Shown here: positions 25,335 through 32,505 of the stretch, piece after piece
How the letters are laid out: each line of letters starts with the position of its first letter
Numbering within the stretch: position 1 is the stretch's first letter
Assembly (NCBI GenBank): GCA_033344875.1
Contig: JAWPMO010000001.1
Span: 3,869,595 to 3,933,594 of the forward strand
DNA length: 64,000 nucleotides
DNA from: Ilumatobacteraceae bacterium
GTDB taxonomy: Bacteria; Actinomycetota; Acidimicrobiia; Acidimicrobiales; Ilumatobacteraceae
Direction of reading: 5' to 3'
Translations under genes and position numbers: made by a program
The notes under the pieces: model-generated
The model's input: the letters and a program-made list of their open reading frames with translations, nothing else
What the model was told of the DNA's origin: nothing
Databases searched by the model: none

Positions 25335-26282
25335 ATGGGCCGTCAGGCTGGTGCCTCGGTCCGTGCGAGCGCTTGGTCCGCTGCGCTGGTGGGCGGTCCG
25401 CTCGCGCTGTGGTCCGCCATGCACGGGTCGGCGATGGCTGGCTCGGGATGGACAGCGCCGCGCTCCAACCGGCGACCGTTCGGTCGGCTGTGGGCGCGAT
25501 CGCTGGGACCGGACGGCGATGCAGTGGTGTTGCTGCACGGTCTGATCTCGACGGGCGATGTGTTCGGGGCCGCGTATGAGCAACTCGCGTCCACACATCG
25601 GCTGCTCGTGCCCGACCTGCTCGGGTTCGGGCGCTCGATGGACGAGCAGCGCTCGTCGTTCGGCGTCGACGCCCACCTCGACGCTCTTGATGAGCTCGCA
25701 GAGCGCTCGGGCTTGTTCAACTCCTCGCGGTGGACGTTGGGAGCGCATTCGATGGGCGTCTCGCTGGCACTTCGTTGGGCGATCCGACACCCCGATCGCG
25801 TGGTTCGTGTGGTCGGCTGGGGAGCCCCGACCTGCCCGACGCCTGAGCGGGCGCGACGGCACGTGGCCGGGAGCGCAATGGCGAGGCTGTTCGCGCTCGA
25901 TACGCCCATGGCCGCGCGGGCCTGTGCCTTGAGCTGTCGGCACCGAACGGTCGCGGGATGGCTGAGCGCTGTCGCGGAGCCCCAGCTCCCCGTCGCGGTC
26001 GCGCGGCAGGCGCCGCTCCACAGGTGGCCCGCCTACCGCGACGCGATTCGATATCTGGTGATCGACGTCGACTGGGAGGAACTCGTGACGACCTGTGCAC
26101 GCCTTCGGGTCGATATCCGATTCGTGTGGGGGGAGCGCGACGCGGTCGGTGACCGGGTCTACGCCGAGCAACTCACATCAGGCAGGGCTGGGCGCGTCGA
26201 TGTGCTGGACCACGGCGACCATCGACTGCCGCTGACGAACCCGGCGATGTGCATCTCCCACCTCACCGACGGGCTCGGGTGA
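25335..26282 (+). CDS. Alpha/beta hydrolase
   Basis: A 315-residue protein from ATG 25335; an in-frame start at 25263 is possible but would place the TACCCC dyad inside the gene. The fold is clear: VVLLHGLISTGDVFG (oxyanion loop), GAHSMGVSLAL (nucleophile elbow), VWGERDAVGDR (acid) and DHGDHRLPL (His). The triad is intact. Nothing in the sequence ties it to metals, but it is flanked by cargo operators. Substrate unknown. Confidence 0.8.
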   Translation: MGRQAGASVRASAWSAALVGGPLALWSAMHGSAMAGSGWTAPRSNRRPFGRLWARSLGPDGDAVVLLHGLISTGDVFGAAYEQLASTHRLLVPDLLGFGRSMDEQRSSFGVDAHLDALDELAERSGLFNSSRWTLGAHSMGVSLALRWAIRHPDRVVRVVGWGAPTCPTPERARRHVAGSAMARLFALDTPMAARACALSCRHRTVAGWLSAVAEPQLPVAVARQAPLHRWPAYRDAIRYLVIDVDWEELVTTCARLRVDIRFVWGERDAVGDRVYAEQLTSGRAGRVDVLDHGDHRLPLTNPAMCISHLTDGLG

Positions 26283-26449
26283 GGTCGGTCAACGAGTCAT
26301 AACCCACTGCCCTGTGTCCGCGACGAGAGCGACGAAGCCGACGAAGTCAAGTATCGACGAAGCCACGGCCGCGATCGGCCGACTGCTCCGATCCTGACCG
26401 CGACCGGTCGACGAGCGACGTAGACCGCGTCGCAATCACCGAGCTCGGC

Positions 26450-26466
26450 TACTACAATCTGTAGCT
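26450..26466. promoter_or_regulatory. BlaI-type box 3 (L,D-transpeptidase 1)
   Basis: TACTACA-ATC-TGTAGCT. The inner CTACA-N3-TGTAG dyad is perfect. It lies 24 bases upstream of the first start of the L,D-transpeptidase gene and matches the TACA/TGTA core known for BlaI/MecI/CopY operators. Confidence 0.65.
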
Positions 26467-26489
26467 GGCCGCCACCTGGCCACCTGCGT

Positions 26490-27764
26490 TTGCCACTTCC
26501 CATGCCCGTAGATCCCGCTCGTTCTCCGTCACGGCTCGCCGACGCCCCCCGAACGCCGTTCTGGCGTCTGCACGTCGCCGTGGGAATGATCGCCGTCGTC
26601 GCGACCGCTTGTGCCACCACGGTGGCGAGCGGCGAAGCGGTCGAACCTGACCGTCCGGCCACGCAGGAACAGGCTCCGGCCCTCGACGAGTCTGCCGCGA
26701 CGAGTTCTCCGAGCGAGCCGCCGCCGGGGTCGGGGACGGCTCCGGCGACCACGATGCCGGCCGAATCGACATCGACGGTCGAGACGACGGCAGCCAGCAC
26801 GACCACCGCACCGACGACCACAACCACGACCACGACCACGACCACGACCACCGATCCGCTCCGCGGCGTTCACGCCCCAGCATGCGTTCGCATCGCCGAG
26901 GAGGGCGGCTTTGAGGTCGTGGACGCCGAGGCCGGCCCGACGAGTCTCTGGATCGAGAACGGGTTCCGCGACGCTCCCGCGATCGGCGACTTCGTCGACG
27001 TGTGCGTCGACAACGGCATCAACGACATCACCGGCGACCCGGCTCTGCGCCACGACGATCCGGCGGTCATCACGGCTGTCGCCGATGACGTTCGACGGCA
27101 ACAACAGAAGCTCAACGAGCTCTTCGCACCGTACGCTTCGACGCCGCTCACCGTCGATGGCATCTCGGGACCGCTGACCGGCCAGCGCCTCTGTGCGGCC
27201 AGAGTCGCACTCGGGCTGGATCCGTCCGTGACGGACCTGCAGCCGGGCTCCGATGAGCACTCCACGCTGTTGGCCGCCGCCGAGTTGCCGACACCGGCGT
27301 CGACAGCGACGGCGTCCGACCGGTGGGTGCTCATCGATCGTACGTGCCAGTGGATGTTCATCGGCTCTGGCTCCGAGCTTGTCTTCGCGTTCCCGACATC
27401 GACCGGCACGGAGGGGTTCGAGACGCGCACACAGGACCGAGCCGATGTGTTCCGGTACAACCCCGCCGTCGACAACGGAGGATGGCACGACAGCAGCGAG
27501 TACCCGGTGGGCGTCGACAACCCACTCAATGGCAACCTCTACAAGCCGCTGTATTTCGACCTCGGCCAAGCCATCCACGGAGCGAACAACGTGCCGCCGG
27601 AGCCGGCCAGCAAGGGCTGCGCCCGGCTCAGTGTGGTCAACCAGGAACGGCTTCTCGACTGGCTCGGCCTGCTCGACGCGACCGAGGAAACCTGGCGGAA
27701 GCCCGAGATGAACCTCACGGTGAACGTTCAGGGTGAGTTCGTTCCGCGAGCGCTTCGATCCTGA
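26490..27764 (+). CDS. L,D-transpeptidase (YkuD) lipoprotein 1
   Basis: About 424 residues. The N-terminal signal LHVAVGMIAVVATAC has a lipobox-like ATAC. A Ser/Thr/Pro linker with a run of Thr (codons ACC/ACG, a small microsatellite near 26800-26850) leads to a peptidoglycan-binding-like region and a C-terminal YkuD domain: AIHGANNV, then PASKGCARLSV with the catalytic Cys (SKGC instead of the common SHGC). It should form 3-3 peptidoglycan cross-links or attach proteins. The upstream BlaI-type box suggests induction under envelope stress. Confidence 0.85.
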   Translation: MPLPMPVDPARSPSRLADAPRTPFWRLHVAVGMIAVVATACATTVASGEAVEPDRPATQEQAPALDESAATSSPSEPPPGSGTAPATTMPAESTSTVETTAASTTTAPTTTTTTTTTTTTTDPLRGVHAPACVRIAEEGGFEVVDAEAGPTSLWIENGFRDAPAIGDFVDVCVDNGINDITGDPALRHDDPAVITAVADDVRRQQQKLNELFAPYASTPLTVDGISGPLTGQRLCAARVALGLDPSVTDLQPGSDEHSTLLAAAELPTPASTATASDRWVLIDRTCQWMFIGSGSELVFAFPTSTGTEGFETRTQDRADVFRYNPAVDNGGWHDSSEYPVGVDNPLNGNLYKPLYFDLGQAIHGANNVPPEPASKGCARLSVVNQERLLDWLGLLDATEETWRKPEMNLTVNVQGEFVPRALRS

Positions 27765-27794
27765 CGGCGCTCACCAGGGCACTGAACGCCGCCG

Positions 27795-27990
27795 TCAGAC
27801 CGCCGCCACGGCCACGTCCACTCGCATGCCTGCCTCCCAGTGTCCTGGCACATGGCATCCGATGATCGTGCTCGACATGTCTTTTTCATCGAAGGTCATG
27901 GGTCACCTCGCCCATTTCCCCCGGTTCGAGGACGAGTGGTGCAGCCGCGTCTCCGTGGCCGTCATCGCCGTCCCCGTCAGCATGGTCGCC
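27795..27990 (-). pseudogene. Decayed cupredoxin gene fragment
   Basis: Minus-strand reading ends STIIGCHVPGHWEAGMRVDV, the same C-H-M copper motif as the intact cupredoxin (23287-23754), and a second frame upstream reads APLVLEPGEMGEVTH, matching VVVEPGKTVEMMH of that protein. One extra base between the two blocks breaks the frame, and the 5' half is gone. It lies antisense within the start of the M23 gene at 27840, so a deletion or rearrangement joined the two. Confidence 0.75.
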
Positions 27991-28985
27991 GCTGGGTTCG
28001 ACTCACCGACAGCGCGGTTCGACAGTTCGTCGGCGCCGGCCGGGACTCACTGTTGCTCTTCCAGGACATCGGGCGAGGCAACGAGACGGCCGCAGCTCGC
28101 GTGTACGCCAGCACCGCCAGTGGCTCGCAGCTCGTGCAGGTCGACGACTACGACCAGGCGATCGACGAACTCGACGACGCCCGACACGCGCTCGAGCAGA
28201 AGCGATCCGAAACTGCCGACGCAGAGGAATCGTGGGCCGCGCTCAAGGCGGATGCGGAGCAACAAGTCCTCGATCTGCAACGCATCGAGCAGGAGCGACT
28301 TGCCGACGCTGAAGTGCAGCACGAGTTGGAGCGGCAGCGTCAGGCGCGCGCCGAACAGGAGCGGCGCGAGCGCGAGCAGGAGGCAGAGCGCGAAGCGGCC
28401 GCGAAGGCGGCCGCACAAGCCGCGGCTGCATCGGCTGGAGGAACATCGAACGGGAGCGGCGGCTCCAGTGGTGGCGGGGGCCAGGGCGGCGGTTCGGCGT
28501 CGGACGGATCGCCGACACCGGTGGCACCGCCGACGCCGACACCGGTGGCACCGCCGACGCCGACACCGGTCGCACCGCCGACACCGCCTGCGAACGCCGG
28601 CAACGGCATGGTGTGCCCCGTCGCCGGACCCCGGTCGTTCGCAGACACGTGGGGCGCACCACGATCGGGCGGACGCAGCCATGAAGGCGTGGACATGATG
28701 GCTCCGGGTGGGACGCCGCTGGTGGCCGTGGAATCCGGATCGGCGACGTTCAAGACGAACCGCCTCGGAGGCAACGCAGTGTGGATCACCGGGTCGTCGG
28801 GGACCAAGTACTACTACGCCCACTTGAGCGCGTGGGAAGGCTCCAGCAGGAGCGTGTCTCGAGGAGAAGTGATCGGCTACGTGGGCGCCACGGGCAACAC
28901 GAGCGTGAACCACCTGCACTTCGAGGTCCACCCCAACGGTGGACGCGCCGTCAACCCGTACCCCTACGTGCGGGCCACGTGCTGA
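27840..28985 (+). CDS. M23 metallopeptidase with coiled coil, probably 5'-truncated
   Basis: From GTG 27840, 381 residues. The first 65 or so are antisense to the cupredoxin fragment and carry no signal peptide, so the natural 5' end seems lost. From about residue 70: a coiled coil (DDYDQAIDELDDARHALEQK ... EQERREREQEAEREAAAKA), a Gly/Ser linker, three Pro-Thr repeats (TPVAPPTP), and an M23 domain with HEGVDM, VIGYVGATGNTS and HLHFEVHPNG intact. Zinc ligands are complete, but without a signal the enzyme may not be exported. The start is uncertain. Confidence 0.6.
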   Translation: MSWHMASDDRARHVFFIEGHGSPRPFPPVRGRVVQPRLRGRHRRPRQHGRRWVRLTDSAVRQFVGAGRDSLLLFQDIGRGNETAAARVYASTASGSQLVQVDDYDQAIDELDDARHALEQKRSETADAEESWAALKADAEQQVLDLQRIEQERLADAEVQHELERQRQARAEQERREREQEAEREAAAKAAAQAAAASAGGTSNGSGGSSGGGGQGGGSASDGSPTPVAPPTPTPVAPPTPTPVAPPTPPANAGNGMVCPVAGPRSFADTWGAPRSGGRSHEGVDMMAPGGTPLVAVESGSATFKTNRLGGNAVWITGSSGTKYYYAHLSAWEGSSRSVSRGEVIGYVGATGNTSVNHLHFEVHPNGGRAVNPYPYVRATC

Positions 28986-29019
28986 CGATCAGTCGGGAAT
29001 CCGTCGTGGCGACGCCGGG

Positions 29020-29041
29020 TTGACAACTACGACTTGTAGTT
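29020..29041. promoter_or_regulatory. BlaI-type box 4 overlapping a -35 (L,D-transpeptidase 2)
   Basis: TTGACA at 29020-29025 is a consensus -35 element. It touches AACTACG-ACT-TGTAGTT (29025-29041), a 7-3-7 dyad with one mismatch pair. A repressor here would block the promoter of the second L,D-transpeptidase gene. No clear -10 was seen. Confidence 0.65.
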
Positions 29042-29069
29042 TGGAAGCGAGGCGACGCACCGCCGACCC

Positions 29070-30236
29070 GTGATGATGAAGAGAACCCGACGACACCACA
29101 GACACGAACCCGACATGGAGGCGGTCTATACCCGGCGACGCTTCCTCCTGGCCAGCGCTGTCGCCGCAGTTCCGATGGGGGCCTGGTGGGGTTTCGGACG
29201 ATCAGGCGGATCGAGCGGCAGCGAGCGTCCGATCTCGTCGGTTCCGGCGACGACGCCAGGACGCAGTTCGCCCTCCACCATGCCGGTAACGGACCCGGCG
29301 ACCACCCCGACGTCGACGTCGACGTCGACGCCGACCTCGACCGTTCCGCCACTGGGCCATGAACTCGTCGAAGGCATGGTCGATCCCAAGATCGGACTCA
29401 TGCAGCAACGCCTGACCGATCTCGCGTTCGATCCGGGCCCGGTCGATGACTATTACGGATCGGCGACCGTCCGGTCGGTCTGGGCGTTCAAGAAGCTCAT
29501 CATGGGAATCCCGCGCGAATCGGCCGACGGAACCGTGACCCCGGAGGTCTGGGAGCGCATGTTCGCTCCGGTCGTCGTCGCACCCCGCCGCACGCCGGGC
29601 GGTCGCCACCTCGAGGTGTACCTTCCCGAGCAGGTCGCCGTCCTGTTCGACGGTGGCGCGGTACGCGTCGTGTCGCACGTCTCGAGCGGCGAGGGTGTGG
29701 AGTGGTGCGACGAGGTCACCGTCGATCTCGATGACGGAACCACCGAGACCAAGGGCATCTGCGGCTTGTCGATCACTCCGGGCGGGGTCTATCACTTCGA
29801 GCGCAAGGTCGAAGGGTGGCGGAACGCGAAGCTCGGCCGGCTCTACAAACCCACCTACTTCAACTACGGCATCGCCATCCACGGTGCCTCGAACGTGCCG
29901 AGCTATCCAGCCTCTCGCGGATGCGTCCGCTTCCCGATGCACATCGCCGAGTACCTCCAGGACCTCGTCGAGATCGGTGACATGGTCTACGTGTTCGACG
30001 GCGTCGAGGAACCCGAACACTACGGAGCGGCACCGATGATCTTCGACTGGCCCGACCCCGACTACACGACGACCACCAGCACCACGTCAACCACCACCAC
30101 GACGTCAACCACCACCACCACGACGACCGTCCCCGAGTCCGCGACCACGACGCCGCAACCACCGCCGACCACGACGTCGACGAGCGTGCCGAACAGCTCG
30201 CCGACGACGACCACCACCGTTTCCCCGGATCCCTAG
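29070..30236 (+). CDS. L,D-transpeptidase (YkuD) 2 with Tat signal
   Basis: A 388-residue protein (GTG 29070; ATG codons follow directly). A twin-arginine signal YTRRRFLLASAVAAVP is visible. A Thr/Ser linker leads to a peptidoglycan-binding domain (MQQRLTDLAFDPGPVDDYYG) and a YkuD domain with AIHGASNV and PASRGCVRFP, catalytic Cys intact. An unusual Thr/Pro/Ser-rich tail of about 55 residues follows the catalytic domain. The gene is controlled by a -35 overlapping a BlaI-type dyad. It should catalyse 3-3 peptidoglycan cross-linking outside the membrane. Confidence 0.87.
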   Translation: MMMKRTRRHHRHEPDMEAVYTRRRFLLASAVAAVPMGAWWGFGRSGGSSGSERPISSVPATTPGRSSPSTMPVTDPATTPTSTSTSTPTSTVPPLGHELVEGMVDPKIGLMQQRLTDLAFDPGPVDDYYGSATVRSVWAFKKLIMGIPRESADGTVTPEVWERMFAPVVVAPRRTPGGRHLEVYLPEQVAVLFDGGAVRVVSHVSSGEGVEWCDEVTVDLDDGTTETKGICGLSITPGGVYHFERKVEGWRNAKLGRLYKPTYFNYGIAIHGASNVPSYPASRGCVRFPMHIAEYLQDLVEIGDMVYVFDGVEEPEHYGAAPMIFDWPDPDYTTTTSTTSTTTTTSTTTTTTTVPESATTTPQPPPTTTSTSVPNSSPTTTTTVSPDP

Positions 30237-30258
30237 TTCGGGCGAACCTCCACCCCGC

Positions 30259-30274
30259 TACGAGCGGGCGCTCG
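30259..30274. terminator. Short hairpin between convergent genes
   Basis: ACGAGCG-GG-CGCTCGT: a perfect 7-bp dyad with a 2-base spacer, between the stops of L,D-transpeptidase 2 and the M56 gene. No U tract. Confidence 0.35.
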
Positions 30275-30296
30275 TGTCCGCGACCAGCGCTCGGCG

Positions 30297-31178
30297 CTAT
30301 CCAGGGCAGAGGGTGACCAGCAGGGCCACGACGTGATGGGCTTGGACGGCGGCCGACAGCGTCACCGCAACGACACCGAGTCCGATCGCCGAGACCCAGA
30401 AGCCCTCGTGTCGGAGCGGCTGCGGGCGCAGCAGCGCTTCCATCCGTGCGACGACCCCGAGCCCGTTGAAGGCCGCAACAGGTCGAGGTGCCTCGGACCG
30501 CCCGAGCGCGACCTTGGCCAGCGTCAAGGCAACGCGTTCGCGGTCACCGCCCGCGGCGTCGACCGCCTCTTCGTCCGCCCAACGCTCCAGTGCGAACCGG
30601 AGCCGCCGCCGCAACCACTCGAGCGGCGGCACCAGCGACGCTGCCAGCTCGGCCGCCAACAAGTGGCGATCATGACGGTGGCGGGCATGACCCCGCTCGT
30701 GTGCCAAGACGACCGCGAGTTCGTCACCATCGAGGGCTTCGACGAGCCCGGAGGACACGGCGATCCGCCGCCCTGGCCCCGGCAACGAGTACGCGAACCA
30801 ATCATCGCTGTTCACCAGAGCGAAGGCGCCTGCCTCGGCGCAGCGATGACGTCGCCACGCGCGCACCGACCGGGCGAACCGAACCGCTCCGAGAGTGAGT
30901 AGGCCTGTCGCGGCGGCACCCAGCCACGGGTCGACTGACGCATGGAAACCGAGCACCGAGCGGCACCACTCGATGCCACCGCCGAGCAACGGCAGGTGCA
31001 CCAGGAACCCGACCGCGAGCACGACCAGCGTCGGGACCACGGCGACGGTCACCGCCAGGATGCCACCCGTCAGCAACGCGGCGGCTAATTGGGGGCGGAC
31101 GCGACGGTGCAGCGCAGTGACGACCACCGCGATTCCAAACGCGGTGAGTAGCGGCGACACCGTTGCCAGAGTTGTCAT
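30297..31178 (-). CDS. M56 (BlaR1-like) membrane metalloprotease
   Basis: A 293-residue protein with about five membrane spans and the zinc-protease motif HERGH (VVLAHERGHARHRHDRHLLA) near residue 165, then ERWADEEAVDAAGG. In BlaR1/MecR1 systems this protease cleaves the BlaI repressor; this copy lacks the extracellular penicillin-sensor domain, like the mycobacterial version. Its start overlaps blaI by four bases. The trigger is unknown; envelope or copper stress is inferred from cargo. Confidence 0.88.
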   Translation of the reverse strand: MTTLATVSPLLTAFGIAVVVTALHRRVRPQLAAALLTGGILAVTVAVVPTLVVLAVGFLVHLPLLGGGIEWCRSVLGFHASVDPWLGAAATGLLTLGAVRFARSVRAWRRHRCAEAGAFALVNSDDWFAYSLPGPGRRIAVSSGLVEALDGDELAVVLAHERGHARHRHDRHLLAAELAASLVPPLEWLRRRLRFALERWADEEAVDAAGGDRERVALTLAKVALGRSEAPRPVAAFNGLGVVARMEALLRPQPLRHEGFWVSAIGLGVVAVTLSAAVQAHHVVALLVTLCPG

Positions 31179-31528
31179 TCGCCCCCTCCGAGCAGACGAC
31201 GAATCGCGGCGCGATCGCGGTGCGACAAGGCCCCGACGAAGCCACCGAGTGCGCCCTCCCGATCAGTGGTCGACGACAGGACGGCGTTCATCTGTGCGAC
31301 GGCGAGTTCCGACTCAGACACCGCAGCCGAGTAGGCGAATGCCCGTCCGCGCTGTTCGCGCACCGCTCGGCCCTTGTCGTGAAGTCGCCCCAGCACGGTC
31401 ATCACGGTGGTGTACGCGAGGTCGACGTCGAGGCGCTCGCTCACTTCGGCTGGGGTCATAGGGCTGTTGGCGTCCCACAGCACCTCCATGATGTCCCGCT
31501 CCAGCGCACCATCGGGTCGACGGCTCAT
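31175..31528 (-). CDS. BlaI/MecI/CopY family repressor
   Basis: A 117-residue winged-helix repressor: DGALERDIMEVLWDANSPMT, then AYTTVMTVLGRLHDKGRAVR (recognition helix), then the dimerisation part. It contains no Cys, so it lacks the CxCx4CxC metal site of CopY and should be of the BlaI type, inactivated by proteolysis through the adjoining M56 protein. It lies 29 bases downstream of lgt and is probably expressed from the lgt promoter, which has a BlaI-type box, giving autoregulation. Confidence 0.9.
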   Translation of the reverse strand: MSRRPDGALERDIMEVLWDANSPMTPAEVSERLDVDLAYTTVMTVLGRLHDKGRAVREQRGRAFAYSAAVSESELAVAQMNAVLSSTTDREGALGGFVGALSHRDRAAIRRLLGGGE

Positions 31529-31557
31529 CAGAACTCCTCCTCGCTCACCGTGTCATC

Positions 31558-32424
31558 CTAGGAGACCTCGCTCGGCTCCACCTCGACAACGGGATCGTCA
31601 TGCTCCCGCGCTCGTTCAGCACCGCGAGGGTTCACCCGAGTCCGGTCGACGATGAAGAACGCGGTTACCCCGACGAGCACGATCATCGACATCCACTGGT
31701 TCCAGCGCAAGCCCGCAATCTCCGGTGCGGGGTCGATCCGCAGCCCTTCGACCCACAGCCGACCGAGGAAGTAGCCACCCAAGTAGAACGCGAACAGCCT
31801 GCCCGGCCGCAACCACGCACGACGATCCGTCATTAGCAGCACGCCACAGAGGGCAAGGCTCCACATCGATTCGTAGAGGAACGTCGGATGGAACGTAGTC
31901 CCGGATGCGTACCCGGCGGGCAGGTGAGCGTCGTCGATCTGCAGCGCCCACGGCAAGGACGTCGGGCGGCCGAACAGTTCCTGATTCCACCAGTTGCCCC
32001 AGCGGCCGATCGCCTGTGCGAGCGCAACCGCTGGTGCTGCGATGTCGAGCATGACTCGGATGTCGATGCCACGCCGGTGCGCGGCAACCAGGCCGATGGC
32101 AACTCCGCCGGCGAGGCCACCCGGGATCCCGAGGCCGCCTCGCCACAGCGCAGGTATCGCCCAGAGATCGGACGCGAACCGATCCCAGTCGGTGACCACG
32201 TGGTAGAGACGCGCGCCGACCAAGCCTCCCGCGACGGCCCACATCCCGACGGCGGCGATGTCGTCCTTGGACGCGGCCTGCCGTTCTTCGGCCCTTCGAC
32301 CGGCCAGCCAGACAGCGGCGGCCACGCTCAGGCCGATCATGAGCCCGTATGCGGTGACGCGCAGCGGGCCGATGTGCAGCGAGGACGACGGTGGACTGGG
32401 AATCGAGGCAACGAACGCATGCAT
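31558..32424 (-). CDS. lgt: Prolipoprotein diacylglyceryl transferase
   Basis: A 288-residue integral membrane enzyme that transfers diacylglycerol to the lipobox Cys of prolipoproteins. The Lgt signature AQAIGRWGNWWNQELFG and GARLYHVVTDW (catalytic His region) are intact, with seven predicted spans. It is the first gene of an lgt-blaI-M56 operon diverging from the multicopper oxidase. Since the chromosome should have its own lgt, this is probably an accessory copy. At least four exported cargo proteins have lipoboxes, giving it substrates. Confidence 0.92.
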   Translation of the reverse strand: MHAFVASIPSPPSSSLHIGPLRVTAYGLMIGLSVAAAVWLAGRRAEERQAASKDDIAAVGMWAVAGGLVGARLYHVVTDWDRFASDLWAIPALWRGGLGIPGGLAGGVAIGLVAAHRRGIDIRVMLDIAAPAVALAQAIGRWGNWWNQELFGRPTSLPWALQIDDAHLPAGYASGTTFHPTFLYESMWSLALCGVLLMTDRRAWLRPGRLFAFYLGGYFLGRLWVEGLRIDPAPEIAGLRWNQWMSMIVLVGVTAFFIVDRTRVNPRGAERAREHDDPVVEVEPSEVS

Positions 32425-32440
32425 GAAGCTCGAAGTGTAC

Positions 32441-32457
32441 TACTACACTTTGTCGTC
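32441..32457. promoter_or_regulatory. BlaI-type box 5 (lgt-blaI-M56 / oxidase divergent promoter)
   Basis: TACTACA-CTT-TGTCGTC, a 7-3-7 dyad 16 bases from the lgt start. It overlaps AGTGTA-CTAC-TACACT (32434-32449), a perfect 6-bp dyad. It would let BlaI control its own operon and the divergent multicopper oxidase. Confidence 0.6.
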
Positions 32458-32505
32458 GTGACATCAGTGAATCCGAACCCGGCGACACTGCCGCCGACCC
32501 GGCGC

